Source: Austropuccinia psidii
Lineage: Eukaryota > Basidiomycota > Pucciniomycetes > Pucciniales > Sphaerophragmiaceae
Reading direction: 5' to 3'
NCBI GenBank assembly: GCA_023105745.1
Contig: JALGQZ010000001.1
Location: forward strand, 54,506,937-54,570,936
Length of the DNA stretch: 64,000 nucleotides
Part shown: positions 23,787 through 36,441 of the stretch, piece after piece
Numbering within the stretch: the stretch's first letter is position 1
Layout of the letters: every line of letters begins with the position of its first letter
Notes under the pieces: model-generated
The model's input: only the letters and a program-made list of their open reading frames with translations
Told to the model about the DNA's origin: nothing
Database searches by the model: none
Made by a program: the position numbers and the translations under genes

Positions 23787-24545
23787 TGTAACAACCACTA
23801 TTCAGAGGTAAGGGAATTCAACCTTACACCCACTCAAACACCTCAAACCAGAAAGTTCATTGTGTGTATCAGTAATCATTTTAAGCAATCTTCCTTGCTC
23901 AAAAATGCATAAAGCTTGGTTTACCAATACAGCCTGCCAACTCTTGTACAGGTTGGATTCACCCAATACAGTTTTGGATTCACAAGGCTGAAACTGTAGG
24001 ATCACTCAATACCACCACTCCTCTTGTACAGATTCTGTACAGCCATACAGGGACTGTATTGTTCAGACTCAATTCAATCATCAATTCCTCTTATGAAAGT
24101 TCTCTGTCTGGATCAGAGATGGTGATTCTCACATATACCAGCCCCTCTTTCTCCCCCTAAGGACTTTTCCCCAATTAATTATTTTAGTTTATTTATCATT
24201 TTATGAATATTCTTACCCTTATTTTTGGGTATTCTATTTATTGGCTTTGAGTTAGTCTTTGCATTTCTTATTTGCCTTTACAGTATGAGTTGTGGTGGCC
24301 ATATCCCTAACCCTTCTCTTTCCTTCCGAAAGGTTGAAACAGTGGACTTGGACTTGTTTGTGGTTGGCTCTTTTATTTCTTACTATTATCATTTGTTGCT
24401 TTTTTTTCTTATATTTATCTTATTAGTAATATTATTCTATCACACTCTTGAGTGTATTCCATTTTACCATGTCTTGAGCCCTCCATAGGTAAGTCCCATT
24501 TTACTGAGGACCAAGCCCTCTTCACTTAGAAAAGATCCTGTGACA
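23787..24545 (+). repeat. 3' LTR of Element 1 (LTR-A)
   Basis: Starts TGTAACAACC and ends TGTGACA, 759 bases, uninterrupted. Followed by CATAA, the right target duplication of Element 1. Same family as 3006-5548 and the inverted copy at 46759-49448. Confidence 0.92.
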
Positions 24546-24550
24546 CATAA

Positions 24551-27039
24551 GCAGGGGAAATGATTTGGGTAGCTCTCAATAATGAAAGGTAAGCTCTTGT
24601 GTACTGATTTGGAACATCTTTTCAATTTTCCTAGAAATGGATTTGAAATATTTTTTTTATCACTGAAAGCATACTTTGAATAAAATCCCATCCTATATCC
24701 ATGTCCTCTCTTCAATAAGTATGTCTTCGATAAATACTTTCATAAATGTTTTGAAATAAATACTAAAGAACTCTTCCCATGTTATATTCAAGAAATAATT
24801 AAATATGCTGCATACATATTTACACAAACTGTGATTTTAAAGTGGATGAATTTCTCTCTAAGGTTTTGTAAGTCTATAAAATTTACTCAAACTTCAGAAG
24901 GCTCTAAAAACTGTCCAATAAAGATTTGAAAAAAATAGATGGATAAAAGATCCTATTTATTTCACTTATTATTTCTTAATATAACATATAGTTACAATGA
25001 TTTCAAGAAATAAAATGAATAATTTTCTTAAATAAGGGATATTTGCTTAGGCAATTAAGTATCTATTCAATATTTATATGAGCTTACATAAACGTATTCA
25101 AAGAAATGAATAAAGGTTAACCCAATATGTTGGAGGAAAAAAAAATTTATAGGAATTCGAAAATTATTTTCTCAATTACTTCTGATAGCTTTAGTTATTT
25201 AATTCATTAGTATTGAAAAGCTCCCATAGTCTTCTAGGAATGGGGAAACCTATTAAACCATTGAATTGAGATACAGTTTCAAATTTTTCATCATTTTGGG
25301 AGCTCTTCACATTTCCTGATTATTAGAAAATGTATCGAAAAACATTAACCTGGAATAAAATGGGGAAGCTGCTATAATATATAAATAACAACAAGACAAT
25401 GAATTAAATGGAAAGTGAGATTAAAGAAATATCTAAAAAGAAGAAGATTATTGATGAAAATGAAGGTAAAATATTTTGATACATGAATGTTACCTTATAT
25501 GAAATTTCACAAATGTAATTGAACTGGCTTCATATAAGATATATAGATATTCACGATTAGAACTATATTACACTTATAAATCTAGATTGAACTTCATTTA
25601 TCTCGAGATAATATCATAAATAATCAAAAATTGTAAGAAATAATATCTTAGGCTTTTACATATTCAACTAATCAACCATGTAAAGATTTCGAATTTTGAA
25701 TTCATAATTTTCAAAGCAATTCATAAATTTGCATTAAGGAGAAGAATATTTAATGTTATAAAAGCTTAAAAACCTGATGTTAAGTATGGGTATGAAAAAC
25801 AAATATGCTGTTATGAAGTCATAATTTTCATTGGAGATAAGCAAATTTGAAATTAAAGCCATGGGATCGTTCAATAAGAATTTCCTAATTTTAGAATAAA
25901 ACCAAATATTATAATTTATATACTATTATGTTCTAGCTATAAGTTCAAACACCTCCTCTACAGTAGCACATAGAATGAACTACTACCTATATAAATTCAA
26001 CATATTGTATTTGTTGGGTGGAGAGTCGTAATAACATATTTTTGAAATTAAGCCCAATAGCCTATTCCAATTGACAGTAAAAACTTACTGTAAGAAGAGA
26101 AGAATAAATCAGGGATATAGTTTCTCACTTTATCCGGATTTTTGCAAGAGAAAAAAATATGGTACAGTATTTATTTCATGATATACATGTTGAGAAAATA
26201 CTCAAGTCCCCAATACAATTCCTCATCAATATAAATTCCATTCCAAAATAAAAGAGCTGAAGTATTGATATTATTCATATTTGAACTATAAAAGATGAGC
26301 TCAAGAGGAATTCTTATTGAAAATTTGATCTTTATGTAAAAACCTGCGAGAGAGACATCAAAGGTTCAATTTGTTTTCTTGATGTAATAATCAGAACCAA
26401 TATACAAGGATAATGAAAATAGTTTTTCTTGTCATTTATTTCTGTATTACTGAGCTTTGACAATCCTAAAAAACACTGATATTAGGTCAACTTAATCAAA
26501 ATTTTATGGCTTGCATATGTAGCTATAACTTATTCCAAAATTTCTTTATCTAGAATTTATTTCTGTCCTTCATTGCACCTCAATCAAATATATCTCCAAT
26601 GTAAAATCAAAAATAAAACACCTGCTGTCATGTGTAGCCACTTTTCTCACGATGAATATAGATAAAATTCCACCTATAGTCACATATTTTATCAACTAAA
26701 TAAGATTGATAAACATAGATATCATGTATTAAGGAAAAAAGAATGCTATATACCCATATTAAATTTAAGAATATTGAAAAAATCTGCATATGGTTTAAAG
26801 ATTAAATATACTTGGGAATGTTAAGCTTTACATATGCAATACCCTAGTCCTTTCACCAATATTAGCTAAATTTCTTTATATAGAGAAATTCACATGAATA
26901 CAGATTGAAATAGTGTTAAATTACTAAATCCTCATTTAAGCCCCCATAACCAAAAATTACAGGTAGAATTTAAAAAATGAAGGTCACATGTAAACAGAAG
27001 AAACTGAGGAAAGGTTCAGGTAATGAAGCAAAATATTTA
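24551..27039. other. AT-rich spacer, no gene seen
   Basis: About 2.5 kb of very AT-rich sequence with stops in all frames. I see no LTR ends, RNA gene or protein motif. Confidence 0.6.
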
Positions 27040-27680
27040 AATTTTATCCAAAAAATAAAACAGCGAGAAAACATTATGCAAGAGGGCAAGAATATGATTC
27101 AATACCTGTATGGAGTTACATTTTTTGAAGTCCCTAACCAGAACAGCTTTCTGAAGGATATGTAGAAAGGAATAAGGCTAAGTAGAGATAAGCATAAGGT
27201 TCAGAAGGAGGGTGAACGAGATAAAACATATACGTCCATAACTGCATCAAATAAAACAATTTAGAAGTTTCTCAACAGAAAAAGTCTATCAAGGCTGGGC
27301 AGGAATAAATACGGCTTAGCAGAGATAAGAATAAAGATCAGAAATATTGTTTCATAGACCAAACAAATGTTTCAGTATTTTCAACAAATGACACCATTTA
27401 TAAGTTTCTCACTAGAAAAAATCTCACAAGGCTGTGCATCATAGGAATAAAGCTTAGCTGAAGGAAAAATATTTTAAAAATATGCTGCAAAGAATCCATC
27501 TAATGACATCATCTTAAAGCTACACACCGGAAAAGGTATCTCAAAACTGTGAATTGACATAAAGGAAATTTCTGAGTGGTAAAAAAGCCAAGAATATGGT
27601 GCAATATGTTGATCAAGTGACACCTATTCATAAAATACTCACCAGATGATGAAATATCTTAAGATGAAAATTTATCAAGA
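27040..27680 (+). repeat. Old tandem repeat, period about 140, four to five copies
   Basis: A recurring pattern is visible despite heavy decay. A TTT(A)TAAGTTTCTCACTAGAAAA-like block recurs near 27110, 27260, 27400, 27520 and 27630. A GGAATAA..GCTTAGC(A)GA.. block recurs near 27167, 27307 and 27440. Spacing is about 110-145 bases. No homologue recognised. Confidence 0.5.
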
Positions 27681-28599
27681 CCCTGGATTTGCAGTCTGTA
27701 TGGAGGACCCAAAAGTTATGAATGAAGAGAATATCTTTATTTACTTCCCTCATGCTTATAATTGAAGCAATAATCTTTGGTATAAATGAGTGCCTTCTAT
27801 GGTAAGATAATATAGTATTATATTGGAAAGGTTATTAGAAAGGCTCAGTAGCCTATAGTATCATTTAATATTGATTAATGATAGATCTTTATATTATAAA
27901 ATAGTCTTACCATTCTAGTAGCAGTGTTGAATTAGTGTTTGAAGATATCATAATTAGGCATATCATTAGATAAGCCATATAAGTTACTAATAAATAGGAG
28001 ATGTGATCATTTTACCCTTATAGATTATATTTTAACACTTATAAAGATATAAAACTATATTTTTCTCTATAATCATGTCATTATATTACTATGATATCAT
28101 ATGTATCTTACTATTATAGAAGAAATAAGCACCCTTGTAAGATGATCATATTCACCTTTATGGAATTATTGAATCACCTTAATATTCTGGAATAGTTATG
28201 AGAATACATCCGTAGCAACAGTGATTTTAATTGTAAAAGTGAGGAATAATGAGAGAAAATTTAAAGAGAATTATCTAATAAATAGGAAGCTTAGGAAAAC
28301 TCATTTATTAGAAAATCAATATTAAATATTACAATTATAATCATAATGCGAAGTTTCTGAAAGACCAATAGAGACTGATGACAAAAGTTATGCATTTGAA
28401 AAGTCACAAAATGGAATAATTGAGGTGGGAAGTAACCAAGAGGGTATTTGTTTCATAATATTCAGAGGGGAAGCTGATAAACTGTAGCACTCATGGTATT
28501 GGATCACTTTGAAGGTAAAAACAGACCTACCATAAGTTTACCCCTTGAGGTGCCTCCTATTATTCATAACAAAAAAAAAGATTCATAATATCTGATGAC
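27681..28599. other. AT-rich spacer, no gene seen
   Basis: No coding signal. It contains several ATATCAT and TTATAGA words but no clear repeat boundaries. Confidence 0.5.
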
Positions 28600-30504
28600 T
28601 CAACAGTGGAAAGTCAATCCTGAATAATAATCTATAAGATCACATCATTAATACTCAAGGTCAACTTCTCATTATATTCAAAAACCCAACTGAATGGAAA
28701 AAATAATAAACATAAAATAAGAAGAGAGTCACTATCTTCTTGGAAAAAAATCATCATGGAAGAATAATAATCATAATTGAAGAAGATTACCATGTTTGAT
28801 GAAGCATTTGAAAAAGAGAGGTCCAGGACTGAAGAGCTAGGTAAGAAAAACAAGCAAATTCAAGGAGCTTTTTTATTTGGAAAATGATGAAGAGCAAAAG
28901 AAGGCTATGGAAAGAGTTTTAAAAAGCAAAGGAAAAATCTAAAATAAAGGAAATCTTCACCTGAAACAACTATAGTGAATAAAACAAGTGAAAGAACTCT
29001 CAGACCCCAGAAACCCTTTGCATAACCAACCTCGGAAGCATACACATAATATAACCCACCAATATTTATGAAATCCTTAATATTTTCAAAAGGGGTACAT
29101 ATTAATAAACCTTCAAAATAAGCCGAAATAGTCCAAACAGCTTCAAGAGAAATTGTCAAAATAAAGGAAAGGATTCTAAAGTCAGACTTAATGGAAGTGA
29201 TTTTGAGGAGTTTATCCAGAGAGCTGAAGGAATAGAAGAAATTTGGATTAGAATGATGAGGATTCAGACATGCAAATACCACTCTGGGGTGAAGATACAG
29301 ATATAAGATATTGAATTTAAGGCATTTCAGGATATTAGAAATAGGATTGGGATCAATTGAAAATGTAAATGAGTAATGAATATGGAAGGTTGGAGCCTGA
29401 AAGAAAGAATAGGAATAATTTACTAAGAAGACTATTCAATAAAACTCAACAGGAGGGAGAAGTGAAGGGCTTTAACCAATACAGAAGTTTTAATTTAGCA
29501 ATTTGAAATATTTTCAAAATAACTATTTTCATATGGCTAAATAAAATTATCTAATTATTATTGTGAATATGTCTTTAATCATTTACAATCAGAGATTGGA
29601 ATTAGTGCCATGCAGGAAATGTCAAAGAAAGGGCCATAGAAAAAGCAATATATCAAAAATATATCCATATAGCCTACCTATAGTTGAAATTATCAGGACC
29701 CATATTGAGAAAAAATTTGAGACAGAAGTGTTGTTTAGACGAAAAAAACACTAAGAAAAGACAGATGAAATAATAAATATAAAGAAAAACCAATTTGAAT
29801 ATGAAATCTTGAAGGAAGTCATATAAAAGAATGATGGACCTTACTAAGAAGATTAAAAACTAACAAGATCAGGGAGCCCATGTTAATTAATGAAAAAGTA
29901 GTTCGATAAAATCAAAAATGTAATTGAAAAGATAAAAAAATATCAGAGGCTTTAAATACATCAAAGAGGGTCTGGAAAGATAATCAAAAGAAACAAGGGT
30001 CAGGCTTAGCCAAAAGATAACAACCCTTAAGACCAAGGAATTCTCAGGCATCCCAAGCTGAAAGTTAAAGACCCCATGTACCAGAAAGGCTTTATCAAAG
30101 ACTACTGTTGAAGTGCTATTAATTTTTCCAAAATGGCAATTAATTAACAAGATGTGGAAAGAAAGCTTATCAGTAGGAAAGAAACAAATTTCCTTTTCCC
30201 TAATTCTCAAAGAGTACCATAATCAGGAACAAAATCTCAAAGGGATTTAGTGAGGGAATATTAGAATGAGAAAAAGAAATATCAAAGAGGATGATTGAAA
30301 GTGACAAAAATCTATCAATACCAGAAGAGAAAGCTAAAGTTGAGATGAAGAAGGAATGAAAATAATTTTCAATTACTCAAGTACAGGACTGGGGTGATCA
30401 AAAGTCACCAAAAGTATCTTAACTCACCAAGCTTTTAGAAGTGCATAAAGCCTTCAGGAAAACAAAAAAAATCTTGTCCACTGAACAAATCCAAAATTAA
30501 GAGG
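28600..30504 (+). pseudogene. gag: Relic of a third retroelement lineage: gag-like region
   Basis: Plus-strand fragments in changing frames recall the gag N-terminus of another rust gypsy lineage: SPETTIVNKTSERTLRPQKP near 28960-29020, then PTSEAYT after a stop, then SDFEEFIQRAE (about 29200). A CRKCQRKGH piece at about 29605-29640 resembles a zinc knuckle without its last Cys. Lys/Glu-rich stretches follow to 30504. Stops occur every few dozen codons. It is older than the LTR-B and Element 3 insertions that divide it. Confidence 0.5.
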
Positions 30505-32199
30505 TGTAAGCCTTAGAGATATTTTCATATGTACAAAAGACCACAAAAAATAAAAAAAGTTATCATTAAAAATAATCAATTTATTTTCAATATACAGAAA
30601 AAATTGAAATAGAAATAGAAAATTTAAATAAAAAAATAAAATTAATCATTATACATTCAAATTAGAATTACATTAAAATTTAAAAATGTGAAAATATATT
30701 TTCACATGAAAAATATTAAAATTAAAATATTTTTTGGAAGAATTTTGATAAAAATTATTATAGCTTTGTGTCCAATATGTAAAGTTATGAAAACTAATTC
30801 ATGATTGGATTCCTCATAGAAAATCAAGTGGGGTCACCTTTGAGTGAAAATTCAGTAACTCACCTCTAAATAAGCTCAAATTAAGCTTTTATTATTTCAT
30901 GTATGAAAATTGTAAAATACTCAAAACTTTAAAATGAACCATCAATTTTTGTGTTAAGATTGGGTTGTGGTGTGCTGTTTAGAAGTTATGAGGAATTGAA
31001 GTATTTTGAATTGAGATATAAAAATGTGTGCATGTATTAAATAAGTGAACTGGGATTTAAATGTGTGGAATCAATAATTGAAATTGTGTACTGTAAATTT
31101 TCAATTGAATTGAATATGTAAATTTTGAGTATAATAGATGATGAGTAATTAAAGGAAAAATAAAATGGAAAGATTAATTTTTTGCGGGAAAAGAAATATT
31201 GGCTCAAAGGGTTTCAGATTACCCAAATTCCTTTCTGAAAGGCCTGAGATGTCAAAATCCATGCAAAAATTCATCACTTTTGGCCTGAAATTGAGTCACA
31301 GGGTCTGTGATCCAATTGATGATGAGTTTTTGATACCAACTAGGGTAGCATTAACTGTTTCCAAGAGGGTAAAACTATGCTTAATTTAAGAAAATCCTTT
31401 GAGGTCTCTTGAACACATTCTGTCATGTTTTGAAGGCTTTAAACAAAGTATCACAACAGAAATGGCTGATTTAAGGGACTCAAATGGCTAAAACCAGAAA
31501 TTTTCAGTCTAAAACAGGGTTCCATGATTCCATAATTGGATTTTCTGTGGTCAGTGTGTTTCTCAAAGATTGGTGGCTACAAAAAAATTTCTTCTTTGCC
31601 CCACTTTTCTCTCAATGTTAGCATTAATTTCTTTTATAATTAGTTTAAACACTGTTGAAATAATCAATAAAAGATTCAAACCACACTTTTCATATCATTT
31701 TTAATCTTCTGATCATATGAAAAAATTATTATAAAAATTGTTTATAACTCTTTTAATAATTTTTACCTTTGAACCACCTTAAAAGTGAATCAAAGCATCT
31801 TTCATCACTTTTAGCTTTGTCACTTTGTTTTTGAATCCACTCTGGTAAATTTTGGGTGTGTTTTCCTTTTAATATTCCTTTCAAAGACTCTGCTCTCATA
31901 TTAATATTATATAATTATTTGTCTAAGTAATTCCAATTCAAATTTCTCTTGAAGAAATTTCTTCTGTATCCTTAAATATCTCTTGTAAAGTATTTTTGGA
32001 TAAATTGTTTATTGTTGGTAAAAACAATAAATCTTTTTAATATTTTTTTTTTATACTAAGAAAGGCAAAAAAAGAAATTTGGTGTGCTTTCTCTCAAAAT
32101 GTTCAAAAAATTGCCATTTTTAATCAAATTTACCTTATATAAATTTTGATGACAGGAAGAGTACTTGTTTTTAATCAAAATTCATAAACACACCTTACA
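30505..32199 (+). repeat. Solo LTR (LTR-B family), sense orientation
   Basis: Starts TGTAAGCCTTAGAG and ends CACACCTTACA, the reverse complement of the arrangement at 8080 and 15130. It is 1695 bases and flanked by AGAGG at 30500-30504 and 32200-32204. More diverged from the Element 2 LTRs than 44755-46582 appears to be. Confidence 0.9.
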
Positions 32200-32204
32200 A
32201 GAGG

Positions 32205-33275
32205 ATTCAAGAAAGAAAGTTTCATACTTATAAGTACTTATGAAGTAAATAAGACTGAAGAAGAAATGAAGATAATTTTCCCAGCCAATGATAAGAGTAA
32301 AAGTAAAGCATTAGAAGAAATGATAACTTTGAAGAAGCTTAAAGTAAAGAAAAAGAGAAGGAGGAAGAAATGAATACTTAAATAAAGTGATGGTTCATCA
32401 CACAATAGAAAAGCAAGCAATTAAAGGAGGTAAGAGAGATACAAAATATTTTCAACACAAAAAAGAAATTAAGAATGTGATAAAGAAGATCATGCAACAG
32501 AAAATAAAATAAAATTTAGAAGAAAATGACAATCTTATTTAGAGGTTACAAGGAGTATCTCTTGAATACAAGGAAGAACCAAAATCAGCCACCAATTTGA
32601 AGATTAATGGAAATATTATTCTAATAAAAAACAAGTATCTTGTAAAACAAAATTATCAATATTAATTTCCACTTCAAGTAATGCAAGTATTTGTTGGAAA
32701 AGAAGAATATCAAGCCATGGAAGTTTTTGATACAGGCTCAGAGCTCTACATAATAGCTGAAGATGAAGAAATAAGATCCTCACTTACAAGCAGAAAGCTT
32801 TTGATGAATATAAGATTAATTCAAAGAGATCAAACATAATCAACTGGACTTTTGCAACTCAAACAAGTACTTTTCCCTCAGTTAAAGAAAGGGAAGTTCA
32901 CTTTCTTGCCAAGGTAGAAGTATATAGAGCATTTAGAAGGCCATTATTGGCAGGTGATATCTTCCAATTAATTCTTCCTCAAAACAAGGAGAAATATTCC
33001 ATCATCAGGAGAGAGATTATAGAAGATTTTTTTCCCATATTTGAACTGTGGACTCTAGGATCACAAACAGGACCACTAAGAGGTATGGAGCTGTGATCCA
33101 TTGGAACATGAAGGAGTGGTTTGAAAAACTGAAGTAAAAAGAAGCTTAAGGGATTTTTTATTTTTAAATTGAATAAAGAAAAGTTCATCAAGAGATTTAT
33201 TATATAGGAAATAAGCTATATTACATATTATCCTTTATGGGTAGGGAAAAAGAGGATGAATTTTAGGAAGAATTT
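32205..33275 (+). pseudogene. Relic of the third lineage: protease region
   Basis: Continues the relic after the solo LTR. A Lys/Glu-rich stretch leads to AMEVFDTGSELYIIAEDEEI, an aspartic protease active site with DTG at 32729-32737, then SLTSRKLLMNI and a stop. Further on, PLLAGDIFQ (about 32940) and RGMEL (about 33083) look like the later part of the same domain. Element 3 then interrupts at AATTT (33271-33275). Confidence 0.6.
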
Positions 33276-34713
33276 TGTCAGATGGAGTCTATGTTGAAGC
33301 AGTAAGTAGGCTATTTACAACTAGAACTTTGACTGTAACATGTAAAAAATGATTTAAGATAATAGTGATTTAAGTAAAATTAAGATTTATAATGTAATTA
33401 AAGGGTTCTACTATTAAACAATAGTGGTGGTGAGTGCTATTGAGAACCCTGGGTGCAGTCTTACCAATTGGATTACTATAATAAGAGCTACAATAATTAA
33501 AATTATTATTATACCTGATTATTACCCAAGAGTAAGACTGTTTTTGACAGTTTACTATGTAGGGTATTGAAGAGCAGGCTGAGGAAACAATTCTGGCTGT
33601 GAAAATGCTCTTTTTTATCCTGAAATGGGGTGGAAAGGGTGCTAGACCTTTCCATGTAGAGGAGGTAAAGATTTTTCGCTCTCTGGGACTGGCTTGTGAT
33701 TTGAAAACAGCCTTTATAGCCTTTATTGGGCTCAGATGTTCTTTTGAAACCCCATCTGGGCAGTTCTCACCAATAGAGGGTGAACATTTTCATCTGGGTA
33801 CCACACAGCCTGATTCTGACATGTATGGCGTGTAGAATGCTGTACAGAAACTGTATGGGACCCCAGTATTGACTGAAATATGAGGTATTGAAGTAAAATT
33901 AAGCTTCTTTGTCTATTTGACACCTCATATTCATGGTTATGGGATATTATCCCATGGTAAGGCTGTATATGACAGCAGGTGAGAATCTGACCTCAAAACA
34001 GCCATAACTTTGTCAATTCTTGAGATATCAACCTCAAAATTGTTTGAGTGTGTAGCCCTGTATGTGCTCTACACAATGGCTCCTCATTTGGTATGGGTAT
34101 CACTAAATATGGCAAAGGTATCCCATGTACAAGATCTTTGTACATTTGCATGGTATAGGCAAAAAGCTGTATTGAGCTTATTTGCCCCATACTCTTTGTT
34201 CTAGTTGAGCTATGGGGAAATGGATAACACCGTCAGATAGCCCTGATTGGTCTCTTTCCAAAAAGACCTCACTTTACGTATCTCACACTAAAACTGCAAA
34301 AGTTAGATGAGAGGTGAATGTTTTGTTCAACCTTATTTGGCCTGAAATTGACCATAACTCCAGTAATATTCGTGCTAGCTCAGTTTTGCTGGTACCATTG
34401 GATAGCCCTGGCTTAGAGCTTCATTTTGAATACCCGTTTGATGGGGTTAAGCCTCCCCTTCTGGAATTTACATGAGAGGTGAAAATTAAGGTTTATGCTC
34501 AGCAATAACTTTGAGCAGGAATAACTTTGTTATTCTTTGTCCTATGGTGATGGGACTTATATTTTCAGAAAAGGGGTGAGTTTCCACCTTTTTTTTGATA
34601 CATTTTGAGCTGATTTGGCTGAGCTCCATGTTTTGGGGGTATCTTGGCTATACCATTAGTTTATGGTATTTTGGCTGTAATGCTTGTGCTCTGGTTTGAG
34701 TCACAGGCTGACA
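33276..34713 (-). repeat. 3' LTR of Element 3 (LTR-D)
   Basis: Plus strand reads TGTCAGATGGAG to CAGGCTGACA. Partner of 41528-42978. Confidence 0.94.
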
Positions 34714-34733
34714 TACCCTCCCTCTAAAAAAGG
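34714..34733 (-). other. Polypurine tract of Element 3
   Basis: On the minus strand TTTTTTAGAGGGAGGGTA directly precedes the LTR start TGTCAGCC. Element 2 has almost the same arrangement. Confidence 0.85.
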
Positions 34734-34827
34734 CTCATCATTTATGAGACTGTTCAGTCCTCCTAGAGGCTCTTAATCACCTTAAATGAAGGTTCCCATC
34801 TGGTATGGCATCTTTTGCCAACCATTT

Positions 34828-35367
34828 TTACTTATCAGATTTCTGATTCTTGAATCTGACTAAGTACTGTCTTTGATCTTTCCCATTAAGTCTGATCTTT
34901 CTTGCCCTGATGATTTTACTCACAGGTCCTGCGGAATCCTCTACTTCCACTATCTCTGGTGGTGTGAGGATCTTATTCCTGGAGGGGAATTTACCCTCTT
35001 CAGTTTGGAAGTATGGCTTGACCAAACTCACTGGAAGGAATGGGTGCTTCCTGGAAAACTCCTCTGTGAGCTTGACTTCCGCTGCATTCTTTCCTATCAA
35101 CTTGATGATAGTGAAGGGCCCTACAAATAAGTCTCTAATCTTCTTGGGTCCTTTGAGATTGTTGAAGTTCAGTGTAGACACTAACACCTGGTCCCCTTCC
35201 TTAAAGTCAGGTTCCATGTGTGTCTTGTCCCACCTCTGCTTATTATAATCTTTCGCCTCAGCTATGCATTTAGCAGCTGTGTCACAAGCTCTCTTCAACA
35301 TATCATTGAGGTTTTTGGCTGTGGGGTGAATGGTCAGAAGATTCTTCTTTAAGTGATCCACAGGCAA
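34828..35367 (-). pseudogene. integrase C-terminal part of Element 3
   Basis: A 179-residue piece in the same frame as the integrase core, separated from it by a stop near 35431. GDQVLVSTLNFNNLKGP marks the start of the integrase C-terminal barrel and HPFLPVSLVKPYFQ its end. A chromo-like tail (ARKIRLNGKDQRQYLVRF) follows and is cut by a stop at 34825-34827 after FKNQKSDK; a matching reading continues past it for about 20 codons. The tail lacks a classical aromatic cage, as in Element 2. Confidence 0.85.
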
Positions 35368-35433
35368 AAAGGGATTCCACCCTTTCTCTACCAGTGCAGG
35401 TGTTTTTCCTGTGGTAGAGTGCTGACTTGTATT

Positions 35434-36441
35434 TTAAGCTAGTTGGACAGTTGGTAGAAGGGTAACCCAGTCATGGGTATATCCCTCATGGTCCTTATAT
35501 TCCATGCCATAGGCACAGAACCTCCTAAGGATGTCCTCCATTGTTTGGATCATCCTCTCTGCTTGGCCATCTGTTTGTGGATGGTAAGCTGTGGAAAAAG
35601 AAAGCTTGGTGCCAAGCATGTCATACAAGTTGGTCCAAAATTCAGATGTGAATTTTGGGTCCCTATCACTAATGATGATCTTAGGGACTCCACAGGTGGA
35701 TATGATGTTATTCCAAAATAACAGAGCAGTATCCATGGCTGTGTCCTCCTTTTGGAATGGTAGACACCTCATGCTCTTGCTGAACCTATCAACTATCATT
35801 AAGCAGGCATCGTAGTTTTCTTTGCCTCCTGGGACAAGTCCTGTAACCCAGTCCATATTGATGGTTTCCCATGGGTGTTTGGGTTCTTCTATATGTTGAA
35901 GTAACCCATACTTCTTCCCATGTTTCCTATTTGCCTTTTGGAATCTTTCACAAGTGTTGATGTATTCACTCAACTCTTGTTCCCACTTGGGACACCAAGC
36001 TGTGCTTGCTACCTTCTCCTTGGTCCTGTCTTCACTCATGTGTCCCATATAGGGGCAGTAATGGCATTCCTGCAGGATCAAGGAGATGTGGTCCCTGTCT
36101 ACCACTGTGAGTGCACTTGTGTGTTTCTCTCTGTGGTAGAGCAGGCCATCTATAAGGAAGAACTTGTTATCCTTATAGGCCCTCAACCAGGGTTCTTCCA
36201 GCTGGGATTCCAGTTCTGGACTCCTGTACTTTTTCTGAAGGAGTTGTAGTAGTATGCCACACTGTTTGTGTTTGGCATAAGACTTCAGTACTGCACTCAA
36301 AAATTCATTGTGCAGTTCAGAGGAACTTATTCCCAATATGGGATTTTCTGTCCCCTCTGAATCAGTGTTTCCACTGTCAAGGGTACCACTTTCTGGTGCC
36401 CATTGAGAAAATCTGAAGCTCTTCCTCCAATCTATTTCCAT
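35434..36441 (-). pseudogene. integrase zinc finger and DDE core of Element 3
   Basis: 335 residues. Zinc finger: His127 and His134 ([12 protein letters not shown]), Cys164 (NTCERFQKA) and Phe167 where the fourth ligand Cys is expected. The catalytic triad is intact: Asp197 (INMDWVTG), Asp259 ([10 protein letters not shown]) and Glu295 ([10 protein letters not shown]). The piece ends at LPTVQLA followed by a stop. Upstream it overlaps the RNase H frame by a few bases, reflecting a frameshift near 36480. Apart from the lost Cys and the stop it is the best-preserved integrase in the window. Confidence 0.9.

Larger units (their letters stand above)
3006..24545 (+). mobile_element. Element 1: decayed Ty3/gypsy chromodomain retrotransposon with three nested insertions
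   Basis: The element starts TGTAAC and ends TGTGACA, flanked by CATAA at 3001-3005 and 24546-24550, so both ends are original. Order on the plus strand is 5' LTR, leader, gag with zinc knuckle, protease, [Element 2], reverse transcriptase, RNase H, integrase, chromodomain, a long 3' region and 3' LTR. Removing the solo LTR at 3480-5281, Element 2 at 8080-16957, the solo LTR at 21064-22503 and their duplicated targets leaves about 9.4 kb. Numerous stops and frameshifts in gag and pol show it is dead. It is the oldest layer here because everything else sits inside it. Confidence 0.9.

Noticed and set aside
28632..29282. Minus-strand hydrophobic open frames in the relic
   Set aside because: Antisense of Lys/Glu/Asn-rich gag remnants; the plus strand carries the recognisable words.
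35473..36249. Plus-strand open frames inside Element 3
   Set aside because: Shadows of the minus-strand integrase and linker, which carry clear motifs.
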